64,000 nt of DNA from assembly GCF_025996515.1 (NCBI RefSeq), contig NZ_BLRH01000055.1:124001-188000 (forward strand), read 5' to 3'. The notes beneath the pieces are model-generated. The model was not told where the DNA came from. It was given only the letters and a program-made list of their open reading frames with translations, and did not search any database. A program made the position numbers and the translations under genes. The stretch is from Rhizohabitans arisaemae (GTDB lineage Bacteria > Actinomycetota > Actinomycetes > Streptosporangiales > Streptosporangiaceae). Positions 38,757 to 47,263 of the stretch are shown one piece after another (positions within the stretch are counted from its first letter, which is position 1; each line of letters opens with the position of its first letter).

Positions 38757-38871
38757 AAAAACCCAGGGTTATCGCCCGGTTACGTGGGATTCGACGTCAT
38801 TGCCGATGTCTCCCGAGGCGTAACCAAACCCATCTAGTTTCGCGATGCCGACGCAATGATGGGAGAAACCT

Positions 38872-41382
38872 ATGACCGTTCTGAACGGGCCGGACGACGT
38901 GCGTTCCCCGTCTCCCCCGGATCTGCCGATCGCCGCCGTTTCGCGCGCGGTCCGGCGGAACAGCCGGCGCATCCACCGGCTCGATCCGGGCGACTGGCGG
39001 GCGCTGACCGGCCATGTCCGTGACATCGGAGCGGATCCGGACACCCTGCTTGTCGCCGCGTTCGCCGAGGTGATCCGTTCACGGTGCAAGAGCCCCGAGT
39101 TCACCCTCGCCTACCGGGCCTTCCGTACGCCGGTCAAGGCCGTGACGGCCCTGGGGCACGCCGCGACGTTCGCCGCGGAGGTCCTGGAGGTCCGGCGATC
39201 GATCGCCCGCGCCGTGCCCGGCCCCGACGCGGCCGGCCTGCCCGTGGTGTTCGGCGCCCTCGCCCAGGCGGACGCCGACGCGCCGCTGAGCGTGGGTTAC
39301 ACCGAGGACGCGGGCGGGCTGGAACTGTGGTGGGACTTCGACGCCGAGGCGTTTCCGCCCGGGCTGATCGACGGAGCCGTCGAGTCCTTTCAGGCGCTGC
39401 TCCACCGGCTCACGGATTCCGCGACCTGGGCGCAGCGCCGTCCCGACCCGCTGCCGGAGGCCGATCGCGCGCTCATCGCCCAGGTGAACGACACCGCCGG
39501 GCCGATCCCCTCCGTCCTCCTGCACGAGATCGTCGCCGCCCAGGCGGAGGCGCGGCCGGACGCCGAGGCGGTCGTCGACGGCCGGCGCCGGCTCTCCTAC
39601 GGCGAGCTGGCGCGGTACGCCAACCGCATCGGCAGGCGGCTGCGCGAGGCGGGCGCCGTACCGGGCGAGCTGGTCGCGATCGTCATGGAGAAGGGCTGGG
39701 AGCAGTACGCCGCCGTCTACGGCGTGCTGACCTCGGGTGCCGCCTACCTGCCGATCGACGCGGGGGTGCCGGCGGAGCGGCTGGCCCGTCTGGTGGAGCG
39801 AGGCCGGGTCCGCCACATTCTCACGCAGTCGTGGCTGGACGAGCGGCTTACCTGGCCCGCTCAGGTGACACGCCACCGGGTCGACCAGGAGTTCGAGACC
39901 GGGGACGCGAGCCCGCCGCCCTCGGCGCAGAGCCCCGGCGACCTGGCCTACGCCATCTTCACCTCGGGCTCGACCGGGGAGCCCAAGGGCGTGATGGTGG
40001 ACCACCGCGGAGTGGTCAACCTCATCACCGACGTCAACGCCCGTTTCGGGGTGGGACCGGAGGACCGGGCCTTCGGGATCTCGGGGCTGCACTTCGACGC
40101 CTCGATCTACGACGTGTTCGGGGTGCCGGCGGCGGGTGGCACGGTGGTCCTGCCCGATCCGTTCGAGCGCGCCCAGCCGGACCGGTGGACCGATCGGGTG
40201 CGGACGGAGTCGGTGACCCTGTGGAACTCCGTACCGGCGATCATGGAGATGATCGTCGGGCAGGCCGAGATCCGGGACGATCGCCCGCTCGAGTCGCTGC
40301 GCCTGGCCGTGCTCTCCGGCGACTGGATCCCCCTGACCCTGCCCCGGCGGCTCCGCGCCCAGGCCGGGAACGTCAACCTGATCGGCTCAGGCGGGCCGAC
40401 CGAGACGATCTGCTGGTCGGTCTTCTACGAGATCGGCGAGGTCGACCCCGCCTGGACGAGCATCCCGTACGGCAAGCCCATCACCAACCAGCGCTACTAC
40501 ATCGTCGACGGCGATCTGCGGCAGCGGCCCGTCTGGGTGCCGGGGCAGATGGCGGTCGCGAGCCCCGTCGGACTCGCCCACGGGTACTTCGCCGACGAGG
40601 TCCGTACCGCCGCGCAGTTCGTCACGCTCCCGGAGACCGGGGAGCGCGCCTACCTCACCGGGGACATCGGGCGGTACCTCCCCGACGGCAACATCGAGAT
40701 CCTCGGCCGTGAGGATCACCAGGTGAAGATCCAGGGCTACCGGATCGAGCTCGGCGAGATCGAGGCCGCGCTGCGTGAGCACCCGTCGGTCGAGGCGGCC
40801 GTGGTGGTCGCCCCCAAGAACGGTTTCGGGGTGCGCCGGCTCCACGCCTACCTGGTCGGACGCGGGGTGGACACCCGTGAGGTACGGTCCGCGCTGCGCG
40901 CCGTGCTCCCCTCCTACATGGTGCCCTCGTCGCTGGACGTCCTCGACGCGCTCCCGCTGACCCGCAACGGCAAGATCGACCGGCTCTCGCTCACCGAACG
41001 GGCGGGCGGCCCCGCGCCGGCGGTCCGCGCGGCCGTGGAGCCGGACCGCTCCGGTGAGCCGAGGAACGCGCTGGAACGCCTGATCTGCCGGCTGATGAGC
41101 GATGTCCTCGGCGGGGAGCAGGTGGACCGGAACGGCAACTTCCTGCGGCTCGGCGGAGACTCCCTCAGCGGCACGCGGCTCGCCTACAACCTGCGCGAGC
41201 TGCTCGACGTCGAGGTGCCGCTGCGCCACGTCTTCGACAACCCGGTCGTCGCCGATCTCGCCCGGGTCATCTCCGCTCACCCGGTGCACGGGACGACCGC
41301 GGTCGAGACCGCCGAGCTCATCGAGGCGCTCGGCGAGGAGACCGAGGTCGCCGAACCCGTCCCCGTCCGACCGGCGTGCTGA
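38872..41382 (+). CDS. NRPS: half-Cy, A, T
   Basis: 836 residues from ATG 38872; the ribosome-binding site GGGAGAAACCT is good. Residues 30-190 resemble only the C-terminal lobe of a Cy/C domain (DTLLVAAFAEVIRSRCKSPEFTLAYRAF); DxxxxDxxS is absent. The A domain (about 210-680) has FTSGSTGEPKG and FDASIYD with Asp409. The code by hand is D-A-Y-N-V-S-S-C-W-K, and the blocks LSGDWIPL and WTSIPYGKPITNQRYYIVD are typical of Cys/Ser/Thr-loading domains that serve Cy domains. The T domain has LGGDSL, Ser764. Inference: it loads the residue that becomes an azoline, with cyclisation by the Cy at the end of the 3.9-8.4 kb NRPS acting in trans. It ends at a perfect hairpin. Confidence 0.92.
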   Translation: MTVLNGPDDVRSPSPPDLPIAAVSRAVRRNSRRIHRLDPGDWRALTGHVRDIGADPDTLLVAAFAEVIRSRCKSPEFTLAYRAFRTPVKAVTALGHAATFAAEVLEVRRSIARAVPGPDAAGLPVVFGALAQADADAPLSVGYTEDAGGLELWWDFDAEAFPPGLIDGAVESFQALLHRLTDSATWAQRRPDPLPEADRALIAQVNDTAGPIPSVLLHEIVAAQAEARPDAEAVVDGRRRLSYGELARYANRIGRRLREAGAVPGELVAIVMEKGWEQYAAVYGVLTSGAAYLPIDAGVPAERLARLVERGRVRHILTQSWLDERLTWPAQVTRHRVDQEFETGDASPPPSAQSPGDLAYAIFTSGSTGEPKGVMVDHRGVVNLITDVNARFGVGPEDRAFGISGLHFDASIYDVFGVPAAGGTVVLPDPFERAQPDRWTDRVRTESVTLWNSVPAIMEMIVGQAEIRDDRPLESLRLAVLSGDWIPLTLPRRLRAQAGNVNLIGSGGPTETICWSVFYEIGEVDPAWTSIPYGKPITNQRYYIVDGDLRQRPVWVPGQMAVASPVGLAHGYFADEVRTAAQFVTLPETGERAYLTGDIGRYLPDGNIEILGREDHQVKIQGYRIELGEIEAALREHPSVEAAVVVAPKNGFGVRRLHAYLVGRGVDTREVRSALRAVLPSYMVPSSLDVLDALPLTRNGKIDRLSLTERAGGPAPAVRAAVEPDRSGEPRNALERLICRLMSDVLGGEQVDRNGNFLRLGGDSLSGTRLAYNLRELLDVEVPLRHVFDNPVVADLARVISAHPVHGTTAVETAELIEALGEETEVAEPVPVRPAC

Positions 41383-41844
41383 GACCCCGTCCGACAACCG
41401 GCGGAATCACCTCTGATTCCGCCGGTTTCCGGCTCACGGAAACGCGATGCCCCTCGGCTTTTGTCAACAAACCCGGCCCACATGCGCGACACCTGGGGAG
41501 CTCCCGGCCAGGCCGCTTCACAAAGCCGGACCGTCGTCACGCAGGCCGCCGGCCGAGAAAGAAACATCCAGGTGGCAATAATTCTTTTCAGCAAACCACC
41601 GCCAAAGCATTTGAAACATTCTTTTCGATTTCCCATCGAACCGATTTCCTCAACTATTCTCAACTCACCGATGATCGGGGGCACATCTTCACGCGTCACG
41701 ATAGATCTCAACTCCGATTCGATAAAGAAGGGTTTCGTCACGGTGCCGGGCCGAGGTTCCGGGTGTTCCACCCGATTCCGGGCTCTTTCCGATGTCATAT
41801 CGCCGATCTCCCGTGCCGATGCCCGCTGCATGCCGTCGCGCGGC
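41383..41844. other. Convergent intergenic region
   Basis: 462 bp between the NRPS stop and the UbiA stop. It begins with a terminator; the part at about 41560-41740 is AT-rich (GCAATAATTCTTTTCAGC, CAACTATTCTCAACTCACC). Open frames cross it but none has a start with a ribosome-binding site or a recognisable domain. I see no gene. Confidence 0.5.
41396..41427 (+). terminator. Perfect hairpin terminator of the half-Cy NRPS gene
   Basis: Two 13-base arms (AACCGGCGGAATC and its complement) around an ACCTCT loop, ending in TTTCC, 13 bp after the stop codon. Confidence 0.85.
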
Positions 41845-42768
41845 CTACCAGGCAACGAGGTCGGTGAGGACGAGAAGGTGGGTCGAGTACTGCGTGATCA
41901 TGAAGACGCGGTACGGCAGACGCCGGCGTGAGCGGTTGCCGACGCTCCAGCGGCCCAGGGCGGACACCGCCAGGCCGAGGCCTCCGGCGAGGACCAGGCA
42001 CGCCGCGCCCAGCAGCCCGGGGGCGCAGATGAGCGCGCCGGTCACGAAGGCGACTCCCACCGCGCCGGCGCCGAGGCCGACGACGATCTTCGCTCCGCGG
42101 TCCCCCCAGATCAGCGGGAGGGTACGGCGTCCCGCGTCGCGGTCGCCCTCGATGTCGGAGAGGTCCTTCGCCAGGCCGCCGATGCCCATCCAGGCCGACA
42201 TCGCGACCGCGAAGACCAGCATCGCCGAGTTCACCGGGATCCCCGCTGCGTTCATGCCCGCGAGGTAGGTCACGATTCCGGCCCCGACGACCGCCACCTG
42301 GACGCCGGCCACGGTGTTCTTCAACGGCGCCGGTCCGGTGGAGTAGACCCAGCCGAGGACGAGGAGCAGCAGGGCGAGGACGAAGAACCGCTCGGAGACC
42401 CCGGCGGCGAAGAGCAGCCCCAAGGTGCCGAGGAGCATCGCGAGCCGGCCGGCGGTGACCGAGGAGAGGTCGTCGCGGGCGATGGGCCGGTTGGACCCGT
42501 TCGAGCGGTCCTCGACGATGTCGGCCGCCCCGTTGACGAGGTACACCGACCAGGTGAGGAAGAGCCAGGCGCTCGCTCCGGTCATCATGGTTCCCCAGGT
42601 GACGCCGCTGAGCCCGCCGGCGGCGAGGAGGGCGCCGACGACGAGGCGGAGCTGGAAGATCACCTGAACCACGGGCCGGGCCTCGACCCAGGCGAGGCGC
42701 AGTGTCCGCCAGTTGGGTGTGACGACCGTGGACGCCGATGCGCTGATCTTGAACGATTGATGCGTCAT
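41845..42768 (-). CDS. UbiA-family prenyltransferase
   Basis: 307 residues from ATG 42768 (GGGGCGGG upstream; TTG 42780 is an alternative). A multi-pass membrane protein with about 8-9 segments and the two Asp-rich motifs of UbiA enzymes: NGAADIVEDRSNGSNRP and KDLSDIEGDRDAGRRTLP. The family transfers a prenyl chain to an aromatic or other acceptor, or acts in lipid or quinone synthesis; some members are cyclases. Beside a SARP gene and near an indole-type NRPS cluster it may prenylate the indole or the peptide, but this is unproven. It is divergent from the SARP gene across a strong inverted repeat. Confidence 0.88.
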   Translation of the reverse strand: MTHQSFKISASASTVVTPNWRTLRLAWVEARPVVQVIFQLRLVVGALLAAGGLSGVTWGTMMTGASAWLFLTWSVYLVNGAADIVEDRSNGSNRPIARDDLSSVTAGRLAMLLGTLGLLFAAGVSERFFVLALLLLVLGWVYSTGPAPLKNTVAGVQVAVVGAGIVTYLAGMNAAGIPVNSAMLVFAVAMSAWMGIGGLAKDLSDIEGDRDAGRRTLPLIWGDRGAKIVVGLGAGAVGVAFVTGALICAPGLLGAACLVLAGGLGLAVSALGRWSVGNRSRRRLPYRVFMITQYSTHLLVLTDLVAW

Positions 42769-42855
42769 TTCCCGCCCCAATACGGTGGAGGCTACGTCTG
42801 CGCATTAATCGTTTATCTAGGAATGAACCCTCGTATATCCCGCAAGGCGCGTATC

Positions 42856-42879
42856 GGACTACGACTAACGTCGTAGTCC
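42856..42879. promoter_or_regulatory. Inverted repeat in the UbiA/SARP divergent promoter
   Basis: Perfect 10-base arms GGACTACGAC and GTCGTAGTCC flank TAAC. It lies 88 bp upstream of the UbiA start and 133 bp upstream of the SARP start. The inner ACGACTAAC-GTCGT core returns at 47922-47936. It fits an operator for a dimeric regulator (TetR-like spacing) controlling one or both genes. Confidence 0.6.
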
Positions 42880-43012
42880 CCATTACACCTTGGGGGCAAA
42901 TACCTTGATCGTGGCTTCGGGCAATTCGTACCGTTCACAGTGAACCCACCCGCGCGGCCAGGCGAGCCGGCCAAGCCGGACCGGGGGAGATTCGGCGAAA
43001 GGACGACACGAA

Positions 43013-43816
43013 ATGCTCACCGCAACCATTCCCACAGTGGTGGCCCGTTGCATGGGGCAGTTCCGTCTAGTGATCAACGATCAGCAGGTCGCCCACTGGC
43101 GGGCGGGCAAGGCCCGTGCCCTGTTCCAGTACCTCCTCATCAACCGGGGCAGGCTTGTGCACCGCGACCGGCTCCAGGAGGTGCTCTGGCCCGACTCCTG
43201 CGATCGCGGCTCCAGCTCACTGAAGGTCGCGGTGCACGCCGTACGGCGGATCCTCGCCTCCTACGGCGCGGACGAGGACTTCACCCTGGTCCACCAGGAC
43301 CACGGCTACCTGCTCCGCGCCGAAGGCGTGTGGGTGGACGTCGACGAGTTCGAGCGCGCGTTCCAGCGCGGCCGCCTCGCCTGGGTCGCCAAGGACCACC
43401 TCCAGGCGCTGGAGTGGTTCCGCCGCGCCGCCGAGCTGTACACCGGGGACTTCCTGGCCGGCGAGACCGGTGACTGGATCAACGAACAGCGCCAGTGGAT
43501 CCGCGGCATCGGGCAGCGCGCCCTGACCACGCTGCGGGCCGACGCCCTGGAGCGGGAGGACTGGCCCGAGGCGATGCACTGGTGCCGGCGCATCCTCGAC
43601 CTGGACCCCTACCATGAGGACACCTATCAGACCCTGATGATGATGCACGGCGAGCTCGGCGAGCTGGGCCGCGTCCGGGACTGGTACGAGCTGTGCCGCA
43701 TCCGCCTCCGCAACGACCTCGGCATCGAGCCGACCGACCGGACCGAGCGCATCCACACCTCGCTGCTGCGCAACCGGGCGCGCACCCACCTGGTGGCGGT
43801 CGCCGGAGCCCGGTGA
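43013..43816 (+). CDS. SARP-family transcriptional activator
   Basis: 267 residues from ATG 43013 (AAGG upstream). An OmpR-like winged helix (about 10-100: ARALFQYLLINRGRLVHRDRLQEVLWPD, HAVRRILASYG, DHGYLLRAE) is followed by a bacterial transcriptional activation domain (BTAD, about 105-250: FQRGRLAWVAKDHLQALEWFRRAAELY, EDTYQTLMMMHGELG). This is the small SARP architecture of pathway-specific activators of antibiotic clusters, so it is the best candidate for switching on the NRPS operons. No direct heptamer repeats were identified with confidence in the 16.2-16.4 kb promoter. Confidence 0.93.
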   Translation: MLTATIPTVVARCMGQFRLVINDQQVAHWRAGKARALFQYLLINRGRLVHRDRLQEVLWPDSCDRGSSSLKVAVHAVRRILASYGADEDFTLVHQDHGYLLRAEGVWVDVDEFERAFQRGRLAWVAKDHLQALEWFRRAAELYTGDFLAGETGDWINEQRQWIRGIGQRALTTLRADALEREDWPEAMHWCRRILDLDPYHEDTYQTLMMMHGELGELGRVRDWYELCRIRLRNDLGIEPTDRTERIHTSLLRNRARTHLVAVAGAR

Positions 43817-43861
43817 CCCCCCGATCCCGTCAACCCCATCCCAGCCACGCGGAGGACTCCC

Positions 43862-44047
43862 GTGAACACCCTCGTGACCACGCTGCTGTGGCGGCTGCTT
43901 ACCGTCTTCGCCGCCACGATCCTCACCTTCGGACTGGTGGGCGGGCTCGCCCCCAAGCAGCCCGCCGGCCGCCAGCGCGGTCCCTGGGCGTACGGCGTCA
44001 GCCGTACCCGCCTCTTCTCCCCGAGAGGCCGGCTCCGGCTCGCCTGA
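43862..44047 (+). CDS. Small membrane protein following the SARP
   Basis: 61 residues from GTG 43862 with a strong GGAGGA site. One hydrophobic segment (about 8-28, LLWRLLTVFAATILTFGLVGGLAP), then a basic tail. No family recognised. The spacing (45 bp after the SARP stop) suggests co-transcription. Confidence 0.65.
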   Translation: MNTLVTTLLWRLLTVFAATILTFGLVGGLAPKQPAGRQRGPWAYGVSRTRLFSPRGRLRLA

Positions 44048-44099
44048 CGTGCCCGGAATCGGCTGACGGCGTGTCCCCCATCGTGACAAGGTGACTTCC

Positions 44100-44738
44100 A
44101 TGGCTTTCACGGGCTTCTCCGCGGAGACCTTCGCGTTCTACGACAGGCTCGCCGCCGACAACACCAAAGAGTTCATGAAGCGCGAGAAGGCGGTGTACGA
44201 CCGCGCGGTCCACGCCCCGATGGCCGCGCTGGCCGAGGAGCTGTCCGGTGAATTCGGCGAGGTGCAGGTGCTCCGGCCCCAGCGTGACTCGCGTTTCTCC
44301 AACGACAAGTCCCCCTACAAGATCTATCAAGGCGCCTACACCGACACCGAGCCGTGCCTCGGCTACTGGGTTCAGGTCGACGCCGGCGGCCTCTACGTCT
44401 CCGGACGCTTCTACCCCTGGGCGACCGAGCAGGTGACCCGCTTCCGCGCGGCCGTCGAGGACGACGTCACCGGTCCCGGGCTGGCCGCGATCGTCGCCGT
44501 GCTGCGCGACGGCGGGTTCCAGATCGGCGGCGAGCGGCTCAAAACCGCCCCGCGCGGCTATCCGAAGGACCACTCGCGCATCGACCTGATCCGGCACAAA
44601 AAGATCGACGCCGGGCTGCGCTTCGCCCCCGCGGCCTGGATGCACACCGGCGAACCGCTCGCCCGGGTGCGTGAGATCTGGCGGGCCCTCACCCCGATGC
44701 TGGACTGGATCTCGGTCAACGCCAAGCCCACGCCCTGA
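44100..44738 (+). CDS. DUF2461 domain protein
   Basis: 212 residues from ATG 44100 (AAGGTG upstream). It matches the DUF2461 family: GFSAETFAFYDRLAADNTKEF at the N-terminus, RDSRFSNDKSPYK in the middle, and DHSRIDLIRHKKI later. The function of the family is unknown. It is a common conserved actinobacterial gene and marks the likely right border of the cluster. Confidence 0.88.
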   Translation: MAFTGFSAETFAFYDRLAADNTKEFMKREKAVYDRAVHAPMAALAEELSGEFGEVQVLRPQRDSRFSNDKSPYKIYQGAYTDTEPCLGYWVQVDAGGLYVSGRFYPWATEQVTRFRAAVEDDVTGPGLAAIVAVLRDGGFQIGGERLKTAPRGYPKDHSRIDLIRHKKIDAGLRFAPAAWMHTGEPLARVREIWRALTPMLDWISVNAKPTP

Positions 44739-44783
44739 TCCCGGTACGGCCCTGACGGAAGGCCGATCGGGAAGTCCAGGCGC

Positions 44784-44789
44784 TAGGGT
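44784..44789 (+). promoter_or_regulatory. Leaderless -10 element of the nucleotidyltransferase gene
   Basis: TAGGGT (TAnnnT type) lies exactly 6 bases before ATG 44796, and there is no ribosome-binding site. This is the layout of leaderless transcripts in actinobacteria. Confidence 0.55.
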
Positions 44790-44795
44790 TCAACA

Positions 44796-45515
44796 ATGGC
44801 GATTAGCAGCACGAACCCATCGGTACGCCAGGCCGTCATCCTGGCCGGAGGTCAGGCGACGCGCCTGCGGCCCTACACCGACGACCGGCCCAAGGCGATG
44901 GTGCCCGTGGCCGGCAAGGCCATTCTGGACTGGCAGCTCGAGTGGCTGTCCGTCCAAGGAGCCGAGCACGTCGTGGTCTCCTGCGGTTACCGGGCCGACG
45001 TCCTGCAGGAGCACCTGCACGACCACCCCTACCCTCTGAAGATCGAAGTGGCGGTGGAGTCCGAGCCGCTCGGCCGGGGCGGGGCGCTCCGGTTCGCCGC
45101 GGGACACCTGCCCTACCGGGACGAGCTCTGGCTGGCGCTCAACGGCGACGTCCTCACCCGTTTCCCCCTGGGCGAGATGGTCGACCGGCATGTCTCGGCG
45201 GGCGCGATGGCCACGATCGCACTCGCCCAGTACCGTACGACCTGGGGCATCGCCACCCTTGACGACGAAGACCGCATCGTCGGCTTCGTCCAGTCGCCGC
45301 GGCTGCCGTACTGGATCAACGGCGGCATCTACGTCTTCGACCCCGGCGTGACACCGCTCCTGCCGGTCAAGGGCGACCACGAGGACACCGTGTTCCCGCA
45401 GCTCGCCGTGGACAAAAAGCTCGCCGCCCACAAGATCGAGGGCTACTGGCGGGGCGTCGACACCGTCAAGGACGTCAACGAGGCCACCACCGAGATCGGC
45501 CGCCTCGGCTGGTAG
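44796..45515 (+). CDS. Sugar-phosphate nucleotidyltransferase
   Basis: 239 residues. The N-terminal VILAGGQATRLRPYTDDRPKAMVPVAGK is the NTP-binding signature of the NTP_transferase family (mannose-1-phosphate guanylyltransferase / glucose-1-phosphate thymidylyltransferase group). ALNGDVLTRFPL contains the metal-binding Asp, and YWINGGIYVFDP and WRGVDTVKDVNE follow. It makes an NDP-sugar from NTP and sugar phosphate; the sugar cannot be told from the sequence. There is no left-handed beta-helix tail. It appears to be expressed from a leaderless promoter. Confidence 0.9.
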   Translation: MAISSTNPSVRQAVILAGGQATRLRPYTDDRPKAMVPVAGKAILDWQLEWLSVQGAEHVVVSCGYRADVLQEHLHDHPYPLKIEVAVESEPLGRGGALRFAAGHLPYRDELWLALNGDVLTRFPLGEMVDRHVSAGAMATIALAQYRTTWGIATLDDEDRIVGFVQSPRLPYWINGGIYVFDPGVTPLLPVKGDHEDTVFPQLAVDKKLAAHKIEGYWRGVDTVKDVNEATTEIGRLGW

Positions 45516-45602
45516 CGGACGTCCGGATCGCCGTCCCGGGGACCGATCCCGGGTCGCCCGTCCCACCGTCGGACGCCTCACCGAGACGGCAACCGGTTCC
45601 GC

Positions 45603-45830
45603 CTACGCGGACGGCGTCCCACGGTCAGGTCGCGGGGGATCCGGGTCCGGGGGCGGCGCCTCGGGCCGCTCGGACGCCGTGACCTCGGCCAAACGCTCGT
45701 GCAGCCGGGCCCGGATCTCCTCCGGGGTGTACGCGCGGCGCCTGCGCTCGGCTCGGGCGAGCACCACCCCCGTGGCCGCGACCCCCGCGAAGCCGGCCAG
45801 GCCGATTATCTTCCACCACCGCATTCGCAT
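45603..45830 (-). CDS. Small membrane-anchored protein
   Basis: 75 residues if it starts at ATG 45830, which stands 6 bases after a TAGCCT -10 box; an ATG at 45836 would touch that box. One N-terminal membrane segment (WWKIIGLAGFAGVAATGVVLA), a basic stretch RAERRRRAYTPEEIRARLHERL, then a Pro-rich tail. Unknown function, but the pattern is common in actinobacteria. It is divergent from the papain-like hydrolase gene with only 17 bp between starts. Confidence 0.7.
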   Translation of the reverse strand: MRMRWWKIIGLAGFAGVAATGVVLARAERRRRAYTPEEIRARLHERLAEVTASERPEAPPPDPDPPRPDRGTPSA

Positions 45831-45835
45831 ACCCA

Positions 45836-45842
45836 TAGGCTA
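45836..45842. promoter_or_regulatory. Shared bidirectional -10 element for two leaderless genes
   Basis: TAGGCTA contains TAGGCT on the plus strand (45836-45841) and TAGCCT on the minus strand (45842-45837). Each is followed by exactly 6 bases and a start codon: GTG 45848 on plus, ATG 45830 on minus. Neither gene has a ribosome-binding site. This is a compact symmetric promoter of the kind described for divergent bacterial transcription. Confidence 0.55.
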
Positions 45843-45847
45843 GTTGC

Positions 45848-46537
45848 GTGAGTGACGCGAGCATCACCCTCGACGAGGCCCTGGAGCTGACCAGGACCGG
45901 CGACGTCTGGGTGTTCCGCGGGCGTTCCGGGCCGGACCGCGCCATCCAGATGACCACCAACAGCCCGGTCAACCACGTGGGGATGTCCGTGGTCGTCGAC
46001 GACATGCCGCCGCTGATGTGGCACGCCGAACTCGGCAAGTCGCTGCCCGACCTGTGGTCCGGGACCCACCAGCGGGGCGTCCAGCTGCACGACGCGCGGG
46101 ACGCCGTCTCCGTCTGGGCGAACCGGTACGGTCAGCGGGCCTGGCTCCGCCAGCTCGACCCGGCGATCACCCGGGAGATGGAGGACGCCGTGCTGCGGAC
46201 CGTGGCCCGCCTGGACGGCACCCCCTTCCCGTCGACCGCCCGGCTCGCCGGACGCTGGCTCCGCGGCCGGATCCCCCGGATCCGCCTGCCCGGCCGCCGG
46301 CGGGCCGGCGAGGACGGGCAGTGGGGGGAGTCCGCCCTGGAGACCGCGTACTGCGCCGAGGTGGTGGCCGTCACCTACGAGGCGATGGGGCTGCTCCCCA
46401 CCGGCCGCCGGCCGAACTGGTACGACCCCGGGCGGTTCTGGAGCGGCGACGACCTGGGAATGGTCGAGGGCTTCCGGCTTGGGGGCGAGATCTCGGTGCG
46501 GATCCCCGCCGACACCGGGCGGACGCGGCGGCGCTGA
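45848..46537 (+). CDS. Permuted papain-fold hydrolase (YiiX/NlpC-P60-like)
   Basis: 229 residues from GTG 45848. ELTRTGDVWVFRGRS, then NHVGMSVVVDD with His43, and later AYCAEVVAVTYEAMGLL with Cys169, in the His-before-Cys order of permuted NlpC/P60-type enzymes (YiiX/YaeF group). Members cut peptides, amides or thioesters. There is no signal peptide. The specific substrate is unknown. It is expressed from the shared leaderless promoter. Confidence 0.75.
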   Translation: MSDASITLDEALELTRTGDVWVFRGRSGPDRAIQMTTNSPVNHVGMSVVVDDMPPLMWHAELGKSLPDLWSGTHQRGVQLHDARDAVSVWANRYGQRAWLRQLDPAITREMEDAVLRTVARLDGTPFPSTARLAGRWLRGRIPRIRLPGRRRAGEDGQWGESALETAYCAEVVAVTYEAMGLLPTGRRPNWYDPGRFWSGDDLGMVEGFRLGGEISVRIPADTGRTRRR

Positions 46538-46540
46538 CCG

Positions 46541-47263
46541 TCATCGGTTTCTCCCGGCGAAGGCGAGCACGAACAGCGGAACGGGGAAGAAGAGCAGCCA
46601 GTCCGCGTACATCTCCGTCCAGCCGGCGCCGGCCGTGACGTCCCGCTGCGCGGCCCCGCCGGGATCCGCCTGGACACCCGGCGCCGATTCGGCAAGCGGG
46701 TCCGGCTCGGCGTGGACAAGCCGTCCCACGTCGGCGTCCCCGGGCACCGGCCCCGAGGCCAGGACACCGGCGATGAGCGCCGTCGCCGAGGCGACGGCGA
46801 GGACGGCCACGGAGATCCGCCATCCGGCGCGGCGGCCGAACCGGCCCGGCAGCTCGGCGAGGGTGAAGGCGAGACCGGCCACGTTGTAGGCGACCGCCTC
46901 GACGGCGAGCCGGACCACGCCGAGCTCGGTGCCGCGGGCGAGGCGGAGCCAGATGATGAACAGGGACGCGGTCCACGCGCCGACGGTGCCTACGGCTACG
47001 AGCAGGATCCGGAGCGAGCGGCGGATCCGGGCCCGGGCCGGGCCGGAGCCGACGAGGGCGAACCCCGCCCCCGCGCCGAGGAGGACCGCCGACATGCGGA
47101 GCAGCCCGGTCGCGTCCTGCGGGTGCGGGCCGGTGTCGGCGAACGTCACCCCGGCCACCAGGACGCTGGTGATCGCGGCGACGGCGAGCGGCGCCCAGTC
47201 GATCGTGTGGACGAGCGGGGAGAGCCTCTCCCGGACGACCCGGATCACCGACGATGGGGTCAC
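46541..47263 (-). CDS. Integral membrane protein of unknown function
   Basis: 240 residues from GTG 47263 (weak AGGGG upstream); a longer frame to 47362 adds a basic, low-complexity stretch. Six or so hydrophobic segments (DWAPLAVAAITSVLVAGVTF, LLRMSAVLLGAGAGFALVG, LRILLVAVGTVGAWTASLFI, and a last one LLFFPVPLFVLAFA). It resembles ABC-2 permease-like proteins but there is no ATPase gene beside it. It overlaps nothing and converges on the hydrolase gene with 3 bp between stops. Confidence 0.65.
   Translation of the reverse strand: MTPSSVIRVVRERLSPLVHTIDWAPLAVAAITSVLVAGVTFADTGPHPQDATGLLRMSAVLLGAGAGFALVGSGPARARIRRSLRILLVAVGTVGAWTASLFIIWLRLARGTELGVVRLAVEAVAYNVAGLAFTLAELPGRFGRRAGWRISVAVLAVASATALIAGVLASGPVPGDADVGRLVHAEPDPLAESAPGVQADPGGAAQRDVTAGAGWTEMYADWLLFFPVPLFVLAFAGRNR

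Noticed and set aside
41430-41855. A minus-strand frame of up to 192 codons between the NRPS and UbiA genes
   Set aside because: No ribosome-binding site, no recognisable domain, and it overlaps the NRPS terminator and gene end.
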